A DNA stretch of 64,000 nucleotides from DATBSL01 sp963729875 (lineage in GTDB: Bacteria > Acidobacteriota > Vicinamibacteria > Fen-336), in the NCBI GenBank assembly GCA_963729875.1, contig CAVSPR010000009.1, positions 751,304 to 815,303 of the forward strand. The letters run 5' to 3'. Below are positions 8,301 to 17,693 of this stretch, piece by piece. The stretch's first letter is position 1. Each line of letters begins with the position of its first letter. The position numbers and the translations under genes are program-made. The notes beneath the pieces were generated by a model that was not told the DNA's origin, made no database searches, and saw only the letters and a list, made by a program, of their open reading frames with translations.

Positions 8301-11300
8301 CCGGCCAGCACCCGCAACAGCTCCTCGGCTCTCGCTCCCCAGGTCTGCCTTGCGGCCCACTCCTGGCGCCTCGAAGCCAGGGCGTGATCGTCACGCTCGG
8401 CCACGGCTCTGGGCAACGCCTCCAGGAACTCCGGGCCGGGGCGAGCGAGGTGCACCAGGCCAGGCGGCAGGAGCTGCAGCTCGGGGAGCGGGGTCGCGAC
8501 CACCGGCTTGCCGGCCGCGAGGTACTCGTAGACCTTCACCGGGTTCACGCACCGCGTGAGGTCTCCTTCCACGAACGGCACCAGGCACACGTCGAAGCCG
8601 GCGACGAGCTCCGGGACGTCACCGTAGTCGATCTCCCCGAGGAGGTGGAGATTGGGCCGCGCCCGGAACGCTCCCGTGTGCAGGCCAGCGTAGGATCCAG
8701 CGAGGACGAAATCCCACTCCGGCCGAGACTCGACACACCGGTTCAACAGATCGACGTCGAACCACCGATCGATGGCGCCGACGTAACCCACCCTGACGCG
8801 ATCGCTCACCCGGAGGGGCCGGGCGCCGGCAAACCGGCCAAACTCGCAGCCGTTTCTGATGATCGCGCTCCGAGAGCCCACCGGTGTCTGCTCCCGGAGG
8901 TTCTCGGCCGTGAACACCACCAGGTCTGCCGACCGGAGGAGCTCCTCCTCCAGCGTGCCCATATCCGCGGCCACGTTGGGGAAGGCTCGGTAGAGATCCA
9001 TGCAGTCGTACACCAGCTGCCGGTGGGGGAGCGCCTGGCCGATCGGGAGCCAGAACGGGGCGTGGAGGATCAACGTGGGACGGGCGACAGAGACGGCATT
9101 GCACAACCGCAGGAGGTTCTCGGTGAGGACGCGGACTTCCTCGGCGGAAGGGGGCCTTCGATGGATGTCGATGACGCCCGGCGCTCGCAGGCTGGCGCAG
9201 AACACGTTGTCCTCGGGCGATTCCTCGAGGCGATACGGCTGGGGGTCGGCCTCGGGCAGAAAATCGGGCTCCACGTATACCACGCGCTTGCCGTGCCGGC
9301 CCAGCTCCGCCGACAGATGCTGCGGCCGCTGATGACGATAACGCCAGGAGATCGATCCCAGGAACAGGAAATCGGCATCGGTCTTCCCGAGGGCGCCCAG
9401 GTCGCGAGCGAGTCCCTCGAGCTGAGCGCTTCGGGCCGCGCTGGACCCGAGGCCCGCCCGGCGGAGCAGCTTCGCGAGCGGCCGCTGCCCGACCGTCCAG
9501 GGCCAACGACTGCGGGCGGGTCCGTCCATCGGTCCCAGGGGGTTGACGCGGACACCCAGGTGCTCGAGCGGCGGCCCGAGGCTCTGCGTCCACTCGGGCA
9601 CGCAGTCGTCCGCAACACCGACTTCGAGCCCGTCCGCACCGCATGCGGCCTGCACCGCGGGCGTGGCGAAGACGGGGACCGCGCGTGCCAGGGCGCTTCG
9701 TATGGCCTCCGTCTCGACGCCAGAGCCCGTCTCCAGCGCGATCACGCCGAGGGCGCCCTCGGCTTCCGCCGTGGACAGCGGCACGCCGCTCACGACCTGT
9801 GCCTCGGGCAGGCGCTCCCGAAGCTCCACCTCCAGAGCGTCCACCGCCGACCGGGGCCCCGCACAGTACAACCGCGTCCGCCTCGTCTCGGCCGCGTCGG
9901 AGGTCGTCTCCTCTCCCCGGCCAGTACCGCCGCGAGGTCGAGGTGATTGGGAAAGGCCGGTTCCCGGCCCGGCGAGACCACCCCGTCGAGCTGGTCGAGC
10001 CACCGCCGATCGGCAACGCCGCCGTCGCCCGACACGAGGAGGAGAAGGCGCGCTCGCGGTTGAACGGCCAGGATGCGGGCAACAGTCGCGGGGTCGATGG
10101 TCTGGTCCAGCAGGACGGCGTCCGCGCCGGAGTCTTCGAGGAATGGCAGGGGGAGCTGGTCGTCCCGTCCCGAGGCCACCTCGAGGCCGACCGCTTCCCA
10201 CGCGCGTGCCGCTGACTCGTGCGCGTTCCCTGACCGGCCCCGGGGCCAGACCACGACGCGCCAGCCCGTCGCCGCGAAGAGCCGCAGCAGGGCGACCGCG
10301 GGATCGGCCTGCATCGCGCCCGCGTGGGGCCAGGGCCCGCCGCAGACGGCCGCGAAGAGGCTGCGGCGTCGCTGCTTCTCCTCGGGTACCCACGGCGTGG
10401 GCCTCTCGCCGAACAGCCTCGACTGCGGATGGCCGTAGACCTCGAACCCGGCGCCCCTCAGTCGTTCGGCAAGGCGGTGGAGGGCCTCCTCGTAGGAGGA
10501 CACGGCGGGATCCAGGCCGCCGACGCGCAGGAACAGCTCACGGGGGACGAGAAGGCCGCCCGCCGAAGGTGCTTCGATCGCGCGAACGGCACCCGCCGCC
10601 GGAGCCCAGGAGGCCCCCTCGTTGCCCACACCTGGGGCGTCCGCGACCACCGACGAGCAGACGGCCCCCACGCGCGGAAGGAACGCGAACGCCTGCAGGA
10701 GCGGCTCGAGCCAGCCGGGCGCCGGCTGAAGCGAGGCCGTGGCGAGGAACGAGTAGTGCCCACTGCTGTTCCTGACCACGCGGTTGACGGCCTCCGCGCA
10801 CGCCGGGAAACGAAGCGGCAGATCCAGGCCGGCCACGTCGATCCCGAGCGGCGCGGCCGTAGAGGCCATGCGATCGGCCCACTCTCTCGCGGGTTGAGAG
10901 GTCGGCCCGAGGGCCACGACGTCCACCCGGGTCGACGGCAAGAGCGAGCTCGCCGCGGCGGCGGCGAAGGTGGGCTCGGAGTGCCCGGTCGTGCCTGCGC
11001 CCACGGCCTCGTCAGCGACGGACGAGAGACCCTCGGCGGCCCCCGCGCGGACGAAGTGCACGAGCGGGCTCTGCCCCTCGCAGAGGCTGTCGCGGTACCG
11101 GGAGACGTAGAACGACGTGTCGAAGAGCGGATGCGGATCGCGGGTTTCGGCGGCCCCCTGCTCGAGATAGGCCACGAGTGGATTCGCCGGCTGGGCGCCC
11201 GGAGGGTGCTGCCGGAGGTAGTGGGCGGGGTCGAAGAGCGGATGGGGCCATCGCCCCTCGCCGGCCCCGAACCGAACGTAGTGGACGAGGGGGTTGAGGG

Positions 11301-12006
11301 CCGCGAGGGCCACATCGTGGTTGCGGCTGCGGTAGTACTCCGTGATGAAGAGCGGGTGCGGGTCCCGGCCCTCGGCCGCGCCCCGGGTCAGGTAGTGCAC
11401 CAGCGGGTTGACCTCGGCGGGGATCTCTCCATGGCCGGCCCCTCGATAGAAGGTCGCGTCGAAGAGCGGATGCGGATCGTAGCCCGCCGCGGCGCCCTCG
11501 CGGACGAAGTGGACGAGGGGGTTCTGGCCGGACTGCGCGACGTCGGGGTGCCGGTCGAGATAGAAGGCGGTGCTGAAGAGCGGATGGGGGTCGCGGCCTT
11601 CCGCGGCGCCGCGCTTGAGGAAGTGGACGAGCGGGTTCGGCCCACTGCGGGCGACGTCGGGATTCCGATCGAGATAGAAGGCGGTGCTGAAGAGCGGATG
11701 GGGGTCGCGGCCTTCCGCGGCGCCGTGTCTGAGGAAGTGGACGAGCGGGTTCATCCCGCTGCGGGCGACGTCGGGATTCCGATCGAGGTAGAGCGCGCCG
11801 TCGAACAGCGGAAGCGGGTCGTCCGGCCCGCCCCCGCCGAACCAGAGAGCCTGACCGATCAGCAGGAGCTCCGGACGGGAGGCCCCTGCGTAGCGTCGCC
11901 CCCGCGCGGCCCGGAGCAGGTCCGCGACGACGCTCGTGATGCGCGCGAAGCGGCGACGGAAGCCTTCCCGTCCGGAGGCCGTCGGCGGTCGGGCGGCGGG
12001 TGTCAT
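8297..12006 (-). CDS. giant glycosyltransferase: seven PDV/NPL repeats + GT-A-like + GT-B domain (one frame break)
   Basis: From the ATG at 12006 the protein of about 1,236 residues has four parts. First is a basic N-terminus. Second are seven repeats of about 37 residues (bases 11820 down to 11025). Third is a GT-A-like region (APGWLEPLLQAF, GGLLVPRELFLRVGGLD) that lacks the usual DxD: the expected acidic motif reads LATASLQ. Fourth is a GT-B domain with RYRHQRPQHLS, YDCMDLYRAFP, RNGCEFGRF and the donor loop NPVKVYEYLAAGKPVVATP, as in TuaH-like transferases. The reading frame changes once inside a short C/G run near 9914-9919; joining LAVL AG to EETTSDAAETRR restores one protein. It follows wecB by 29 bases and overlaps the next GT gene by ATGA. 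The middle domain may be non-catalytic. Confidence 0.75.
11025..11820 (-). repeat. seven tandem PDV/NPL coding repeats
   Basis: Seven units of 105-117 bases inside the giant GT gene. Two units, starting near 11551 and 11665 on the plus strand, are almost identical over about 60 bases with a 114-base period, so they arose by recent duplication. At the protein level each is PLF...FYL.RNPDVA.SG.NPLVHFL..GAAEGRDPH. Confidence 0.85.
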
Positions 12007-12035
12007 CGCTGGTCCTGCGTCGCGGGGCGGGGCAC

Positions 12036-13149
12036 TCAGCCCCCGAAAGGCACGACCTCCCGGCCAGCCAGCAGGCCCGCGATCCTCTCGGCCGCGCGGC
12101 CGTCCCCGTACGGGTTGCCGGCGCGGGCCATGGCGGCGTAAGCCGTGTCGTCGGTCAACAGCGTCTCGGCCTCGTCGAAGATGCGCTGCTCGTCTGTGCC
12201 CACGAGCCTCGCCACGCCCCGCTCGACGCCCTCGGGGCGCTCCGTCGTGTTGCGCAGGACGAGGACGGGCTTCCCGAAGGTCGGGGCCTCCTCCTGGATG
12301 CCCCCGCTGTCGGTGAGGACCAGGCGGGCGGCACGGAGCCATGACGACGAGCTGCCGGTAGTCCACCGGCTCCACCAGCCGGACGTTCGGCACCTGCCGG
12401 AGCTCGTCGAGCGCGGCGGTGACGTTGGGGTTCGGGTGGACCGGGAAGACGAAGGAGTGGTCCGGGAACCGCCGGGCCAGCCGCGCGATGGCGCGGAAGG
12501 CGCGGTGCATCGGCTCGCCGAAGCTCTCCCGGCGGTGCGACGTGATGAGCACCAGCTTGGACTCGTCCGGGGCGCGGCGGCTCGGGGCCCGCGATCCACG
12601 AGGAGGGCGTCCACCACGGTATTGCCGGTGACGTGGACCCGACCGCCGGGTATCCCCTCGCGCTCGGAGTGGCCTGCGGCGCTGCGGCGCGTCGGGCGCG
12701 AAGTGCAGGCTGGAGGCGAGATCCGCCACGCGCCGGTTCATCTCCTCCGGGAACGGGCTGGCGAGGTCGCCCGTTCGGAGGCCCGCTTCGACGTGAGCGA
12801 CCCTGACGCGGCGGTGGAAGCCCGCCAGGGCAGTCGCCATGACGCGTCGTCGTGTCACCCTGGACGAGCAGCCAGTCCGGCCTGCTCCGCGGCGAGGTAC
12901 GAGTCGATGCCCTCGAAGATGCGGGCGCAGAGGCCGTTCAGCGTCTGGTTCGGGCCGCATCAGGTCGAGATCGAGGTCCGGCTTCAGGCCGAACAGCTCG
13001 AGCGGCGAGTCGAGGAGGCCGCGGTGCTGTCCCGTCGCGCACAGGGAAACCGCGAACGTCTCTGGCTCCTGCCGCAGCCTGAGGACGATGGGGGCCATTT
13101 TGATGGCCTCCGGACGGGTTCCCACCACAGCGAGCACGCGACAAGGCAA
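12036..13149 (-). CDS. wecB: UDP-N-acetylglucosamine 2-epimerase (non-hydrolysing), frame-broken
   Basis: WecB interconverts UDP-GlcNAc and UDP-ManNAc, supplying ManNAc-type precursors for surface glycans. Diagnostic pieces are present in order but in different frames: VVGTRPEAIKMAPIV at the N-terminus, VAHVEAGLRTGDLASPFPEE, LVLITSHRRESFGEP, FVFPVHPNPNV, LTDSGGIQEEAPTFGKPVL and NTTERPEGVE. The total span matches the family length of about 370 residues. At least four frame changes separate these pieces, so as written it cannot encode the enzyme. Nothing else is missing, which favours sequence errors. The start is TTG at 13149, four bases after GGAGGG. Confidence 0.8.
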
Positions 13150-13237
13150 TCGACCCTCCGGACGACTCAGGTGCGACCGTAGTCTACTGCCGCTGGAGTG
13201 CCTCCCGCCCGGGGACGCCTCGGCGACGGCCCCGCCT

Positions 13238-13243
13238 TATACT
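13238..13243 (+). promoter_or_regulatory. -10-like element of the pyruvyl transferase gene
   Basis: TATACT lies 17 bases before the TTG start, in the divergent gap with wecB, and is followed by a strong AGGAGGAG ribosome site. No convincing -35 box is seen. Confidence 0.35.
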
Positions 13244-13260
13244 GAAGAGCAGGAGGAGAG

Positions 13261-14615
13261 TTGGCGGAGCAGAGCCCCACGGGACGGCGAGCCGGCCTCG
13301 GCCGCATCTTCATCTCAGGCTACTTCGGGTTCGGCAATCTCGGTGACGAGGCCATCCTGGAAGCGGTCGCCCTCGAGCTTCGGAGGCGCCACCCGTCGCT
13401 GGCGATCGCCGCCACGTTCGGAGAGGACCGGGCGACGGCCGAGCGCCTGCAGGTCACGCCGATCGACCTCTTCGACCTCGAGGGCTGCGCGCAGGCGATC
13501 CTCGGAGCCGACCTGGTCCTGTTCGGCCTCGGGGGCGTCTTCCAGGATTACTGGGGAGCGACGTTGACGGCGCTCTTCCGGGAAGGCTCGATGGGCATCG
13601 AGGCCTGGGTGCGGCCGGCCCTCCTGGCGCGGATGGGGGACGTGCCCGCAGCGCTTTTCTGTGGCGGGGTGGGTCCCCTTCGGACGCCCCCGGGCCGCGC
13701 GATGTTCCGGATGGCCTGCGAGGCCGCGGACCTCCTCCTGGTTCGCGACGAGACCTCAGCCCTGGAGATCCTGGACATCGTCCCGGCGGCGAAGCCTCTC
13801 GTCGCGATCGACCCGGCCCACGACCTCGAGGCCGACGAGGACGACCGGCGGTACGCGGACACTCAGCTCCGGGAAGCGGGCATAGAGGGCGCCCCGATCT
13901 CGGTCGCGGTCCGGGCCTGGGATCTCGGCATGGACCGCGACCACCTCGTGCGACAGCTGGCGGCGGGTCTCGGCAGCCTTCCCACCGGCCACCCGATCGT
14001 CTTCCTTCCCTTCCACTGCGGGGCGGGTACGGACGATCGGGAGGTGGCCGACGCGATACGAGCGGCTCTGCCGGGGCGGACCACCGCAGTGGTGGCCCCT
14101 CGCACCGGGGGCCAGGCCATCGCGCTCTTCGAGCGGTCGGCTCCTCGTCGTCGCCGCCCGCAACCACGCCGTCGTCTTCGCCGGCTGTGCGCAGACGCCC
14201 GTGGTTCCCATCCGGTACGACCCGAAAGTCGCCGCCAGCGCGGCAGACGTGGGAGTCGAGGATTCGCTGCTCGGGCTCCACGAGCTCGATCGCCTTCCCG
14301 AGACCCTGTCACATGCTCCTCGGCTCGCGTCACGTCGTCGTCGAGAGGATGCGGGCGCGTCGAGCGGGTCTGAAGGCCCGCGTCCAGAGCGCCTTCGACC
14401 ACCTGGACGGCCTCCTCGCCTCGCGCCGGGAGTCGAGCGGCGCATCGGTAACGGAGGCCGACGTCGTCGCCCACCTGCGGCGTGAACGCAGCGAGCTGTA
14501 CCAGCGGGTACTCGCCGCCGACCGTCACGTGAGCCACCTGGCGGCGGTGGAACAGGACCTCATCCGCCTCCGGGGTGAGCTGCAGGCCCTGACGGCCAGC
14601 CTCCGGGGGAGCTGA
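13261..14615 (+). CDS. polysaccharide pyruvyl transferase family protein (two frame breaks)
   Basis: Members of this family (CsaB/WcaK type) add ketal pyruvate to cell-surface sugars or act as GT-B-like sugar-modifying enzymes. The N-terminus has the hallmark GYFGFGNLGDEAILEA, then LGADLVLFGLGGVFQDYWG, FCGGVGPLRTP and LLVRDETSALEIL. The C-terminal half has FLPFHCGAGTDDREVA, ARNHAVVFAGCAQTPVVPI and YDPKV, then a coiled-coil tail (EADVVAHLRRERSELYQ). The frame shifts near 14137 and near 14310; the joined protein is about 450 residues. The TTG start is chosen for the perfect AGGAGGAG just upstream. Its 3' end overlaps the convergent hotdog gene by 56 bases. Confidence 0.82.
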
Positions 14616-17454
14616 CCGCGGCATCCTCGAGCGTGATCCTGATCTGGGCGATCTGGACGGTCGACTCGAAGAAGCGTCCCTCCATCGTCGCGCGCGGCCC
14701 GTCGACGCGCTCGAGCCGGCAGCGCAGTCGGAAGTCCGTGCGGCCGGTCAGGGGACGCATCCAGCGCACCTCGGCGTGCCGCGGCTGCTTCCCTGGCAAG
14801 ACCTGCATCGACGCGTAGACCGCCATCCCGAGGGAGGCGAACCCGTAGGGGTGCAGGCGCCGAGCCGGCGGATCGTTCCATCCGGCCACGGGGTTCACCA
14901 GCAGCCGGAACAGCTCCGCCGGGAAGAGCCACTCCCAGGTGTCGCCCGCCGCCGGGGACTCGCCGGCCACTGCCGCCTGCGTGAGCCGCGGCGGCACGAT
15001 CCGGAGCAGCTCCTGCACCGCGTCCTCGCCCCGCTCCTCGTACTGCGGTCGCGGGGATGCCTCCGCTCCCTGATCCGCCGTCTTCGCGGGGGCCAGGGCG
15101 GCTTTCGTCCTGGCTTCGAGCGCGTACCCTTCTCTCCGCTGCGCCCGGAACTCCACGCTCCCCAGGGCGGGCCCCTCCGCTCTCGCGACGGCGACGGGTA
15201 CGCCGTCCTCCAGGACCGTGAGCGTCTCCAGCTCATCGGGATCGAGGGACAGGGGGGCGAGAACCGTGAGGGTCGCGGGCTGGCTGGACGAGAGCGGAAT
15301 GCCTCGTCCCAGGATCCGGATCGGATGCACCCAGGTCCCGCCGTCGTCCGACCGGCAGGTGGGGCCCGCGATCACCGCCCGCAGCGTCGGTGAGTAGTAG
15401 TCGAGGAACTCGAGGACGGCCTCGGAGGCGGTGGCGAAGCGAACGCCCGGATGGGTCCGGCGAACGTGCTCGAGGTGCCGGTCCAGCTTCTCGAAGTCGC
15501 CTCGCTCCACGTCGCGGAACGGGTCGGGCTCGCCCTTCATGAACATCGCGTGCGTCATGGCCACGATCGCCTGCACGCCAGGACCGCCCGACTGGGCCAT
15601 CCGCCGGTCGAACCAGGCGTTCAGCTCGTCGAGCGTCGCGGCCTCGAGCTGGATCTCCGGCGCGCGCAGCTGGACCAGGGAAGCCTCCTCCAGGGCTTCG
15701 ATCTCGGCCTCCAGGTCGGAGCGCCGACAGAAGTAGACCTGCCGGCCGCGCGGGTGGGCGCCCACGTGCTCGTACAAGCCCGCGTCCGCGTTGGCCAGCA
15801 GGCCGTTGGCTTCCAGGGCCCCGAAGCTGGTCTCCAGGTCCTCGCGACTCGCCCCGAAGTCGCAGGCGCCGGTCCGGGTGACGAGAGGCTGGCGGTGCTC
15901 GAGGGCGAGCCGGGCGAGCAGACGCACCGCCTTCCGCAGCGATCCCGTCTTGGAATCGGGGTCCCGCAGGTCGCCCTCCCGCTTGACGTACGCGATTCCC
16001 TTCCGGGCGCCATCCCAGCCGTGGTACTTGTGGTCCGGGTTGGTGACCGGGTCGTAGTAATCGACGGGCAGCAAGCCGTCCGTGCGAGCGTCGTAGGCGA
16101 GGCGAGGCTGCGGCGGCAGCGCGGAGTCCGGCTCGAAGTCGAAGTGGAGGTGCGGCGCGTACTCGTGCCGCGCCGAGCCGGCGCGCACCGACTCCCGCAA
16201 GTCACGCACGATCGCGGGCCAGGCTCCCGTCGCCGATTGCCCGCACGCCCACTCGGCGGCGGAGAGCTGAGGGGTGGTCCAGAAGTGCGTCCAGCGTGCG
16301 CCGTGCTCGTCGGCGATCCGGTTGAGGGCGGCCGGCTTCTCGATCATCTGGACCCTGTAGTCCTCCGGGTCCATGAAGTCGTTGGCGTTGCCCAGGACGC
16401 TCAGGGGACCGTAGCGGCCGGTCTTCTGGCCGCCGTCGAAGGTCTCGCAGTCCTCGGTGAGGACGTAGAGGACGCGGCCGGGAGCCTCGTCGGGCACGCG
16501 CACGCTCGTCTCCCGCCGCTGAAGCTCCCGCCCGGCGTTCTTCAGGACGCAGGCGAGCCGCCACGGCCGGCCCAGGTTCACCTCGTCCGGGCGCAAGGCA
16601 CGTACGCTACCGGACAGCCGTGTGGACCGGCCGGGCTCGAGGCGGAAGACGGCCGGGCTCGTCCACTCGGCCGCCAGGCCGAAGCCGAACGGGGTTTCCA
16701 GGACGGCTTCGAGGTCGAGCGGCCGCCCGCCGTCGTTACGGACGTCCAGCTCGAACGCGCCCGCCTCCCCGATCGAGAGGGTCTGAGGCGCCCTGACCCA
16801 TTCCAGCGCGGTCGTCGAGACGGCCAGGCCGGGAGGTGAAGCCGAGTGCCGCCATCGCCAGTACAGGCGGCGCAGGTGCTGGTGGGCCAGCGGCGGCAAC
16901 AGCGCTCTCGCCAGCGCCCGCGCCCGCATCGGGAGCGGTCTCCTCGTCAGCGCGACGGCGGCACCGGGGGCGTCGGCCGCAGACGGCTTCCCTTCCGGCG
17001 ACGGGCGCCCCGTCGCCCGGCGGGACGTGCCCATCACGAGCCTCCCGCGAGCCACGACGTCTCCCCGCTCGGCGCCGACGACGTCGAAGGCATGGGTCAC
17101 GCCGGTGAGCTCGAAGCGATCCGGCGTCACCCGCTCGACGACGGTCTTGGCCCGCAGCGTCTCCCCGGGCGCCGCCGCACGCAGCCAGTCGACCGAGGCG
17201 CTGATGCCGACCCAGCCTCGCTCCTCGGGGCCCGCGCAGACGGCGGCGGTGGCGGCGGCTCCCAGGCCGATCCACCACTCGTGGCCCAGGCCCTCACCGA
17301 GCCGGTGGCCGTCGGCGTCCCGCAGGTCGAGGAAGCCGGCCAGCCCCGGCTCGACCTCCACCAGCGCCTCGTCGCCGACCGACAGAAGCTGCGGCCGCAC
17401 GCGTCGGACGACGAGCAGGCGTGGCCGGGGTATCCGGACGCCGGCGCCGCTCAC
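14560..17454 (-). CDS. hotdog / deacetylase-like / hotdog fusion protein
   Basis: A protein of 964 residues with no single family name. Residues 8-165 look like a thioesterase/MaoC hotdog domain (GLGHEWWIGLGAAATAA, then strands ending VVARGRLVMG). Residues 210-320 look like a beta-sandwich. Residues 325-650 resemble a polysaccharide-deacetylase (NodB-like) barrel: VLYVLTEDCETFDGG, HLHFDFEPDS, DYYDPVTNPDHKYHGWDG, AMTHAMFMKGEPD. The last 150 residues again look like a hotdog (HPYGFASLGMAVYASMQ, AEVRWMRPLTGRTDF). The GTG start overlaps the ACP stop (GTGA), so it is coupled to ACP and FkbH. I infer it handles an acyl group made on the ACP and a sugar chain. Domain calls are by eye and the exact reaction is unknown. 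Confidence 0.65.
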   Translation of the reverse strand: MSGAGVRIPRPRLLVVRRVRPQLLSVGDEALVEVEPGLAGFLDLRDADGHRLGEGLGHEWWIGLGAAATAAVCAGPEERGWVGISASVDWLRAAAPGETLRAKTVVERVTPDRFELTGVTHAFDVVGAERGDVVARGRLVMGTSRRATGRPSPEGKPSAADAPGAAVALTRRPLPMRARALARALLPPLAHQHLRRLYWRWRHSASPPGLAVSTTALEWVRAPQTLSIGEAGAFELDVRNDGGRPLDLEAVLETPFGFGLAAEWTSPAVFRLEPGRSTRLSGSVRALRPDEVNLGRPWRLACVLKNAGRELQRRETSVRVPDEAPGRVLYVLTEDCETFDGGQKTGRYGPLSVLGNANDFMDPEDYRVQMIEKPAALNRIADEHGARWTHFWTTPQLSAAEWACGQSATGAWPAIVRDLRESVRAGSARHEYAPHLHFDFEPDSALPPQPRLAYDARTDGLLPVDYYDPVTNPDHKYHGWDGARKGIAYVKREGDLRDPDSKTGSLRKAVRLLARLALEHRQPLVTRTGACDFGASREDLETSFGALEANGLLANADAGLYEHVGAHPRGRQVYFCRRSDLEAEIEALEEASLVQLRAPEIQLEAATLDELNAWFDRRMAQSGGPGVQAIVAMTHAMFMKGEPDPFRDVERGDFEKLDRHLEHVRRTHPGVRFATASEAVLEFLDYYSPTLRAVIAGPTCRSDDGGTWVHPIRILGRGIPLSSSQPATLTVLAPLSLDPDELETLTVLEDGVPVAVARAEGPALGSVEFRAQRREGYALEARTKAALAPAKTADQGAEASPRPQYEERGEDAVQELLRIVPPRLTQAAVAGESPAAGDTWEWLFPAELFRLLVNPVAGWNDPPARRLHPYGFASLGMAVYASMQVLPGKQPRHAEVRWMRPLTGRTDFRLRCRLERVDGPRATMEGRFFESTVQIAQIRITLEDAAVSSPGGWPSGPAAHPGGG

Positions 17455-17693
17455 CGTGTCACCTTGCCCGCCACCAGCCGGCAGACCGCCTCCACGCTGA
17501 CGGCCTCCTCGATCTCCTCCGCGGCGAACACGATGCCGAACTCCTGCTCCAAGGCGATGACCATGTTGAGGTGTCGCAGGGAATCCCACTCCTCGATGGT
17601 GGCCGGCGAGGACTCGGGACCGAGCGCCGCCGCGTCCACCTCGAAGACGTCCGCCAGGACGCCGACGACCCGCGGCAGGACGGCACCGTCCAT
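17451..17693 (-). CDS. acyl carrier protein
   Basis: An acidic 80-residue carrier protein. The phosphopantetheine site is Ser38 in EEWDSLRHLNMV, followed by the helix ALEQEFGIVF and a second acidic helix EEIEEAVSVEAVC. The ATG start overlaps the FkbH stop by one base (TGATG) and its own stop overlaps the next gene's GTG, a tightly coupled trio. ACPs beside FkbH proteins carry glyceryl or related three-carbon units, so this is a dedicated carrier rather than the fatty-acid ACP. Confidence 0.9.
   Translation of the reverse strand: MDGAVLPRVVGVLADVFEVDAAALGPESSPATIEEWDSLRHLNMVIALEQEFGIVFAAEEIEEAVSVEAVCRLVAGKVTR

Noticed and set aside
11025..11820. Regular repeats resembling a CRISPR array
   Set aside because: Period of about 114 bases, no short spacers, and each unit translates into the PDV/NPL protein repeat. 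The same applies to 28250-29280.
9790..13149. A single fused epimerase-glycosyltransferase protein
   Set aside because: The long frame joins wecB to the next gene only because of indels; a proper epimerase end with stop at 12036 and an ATG at 12006 are visible.
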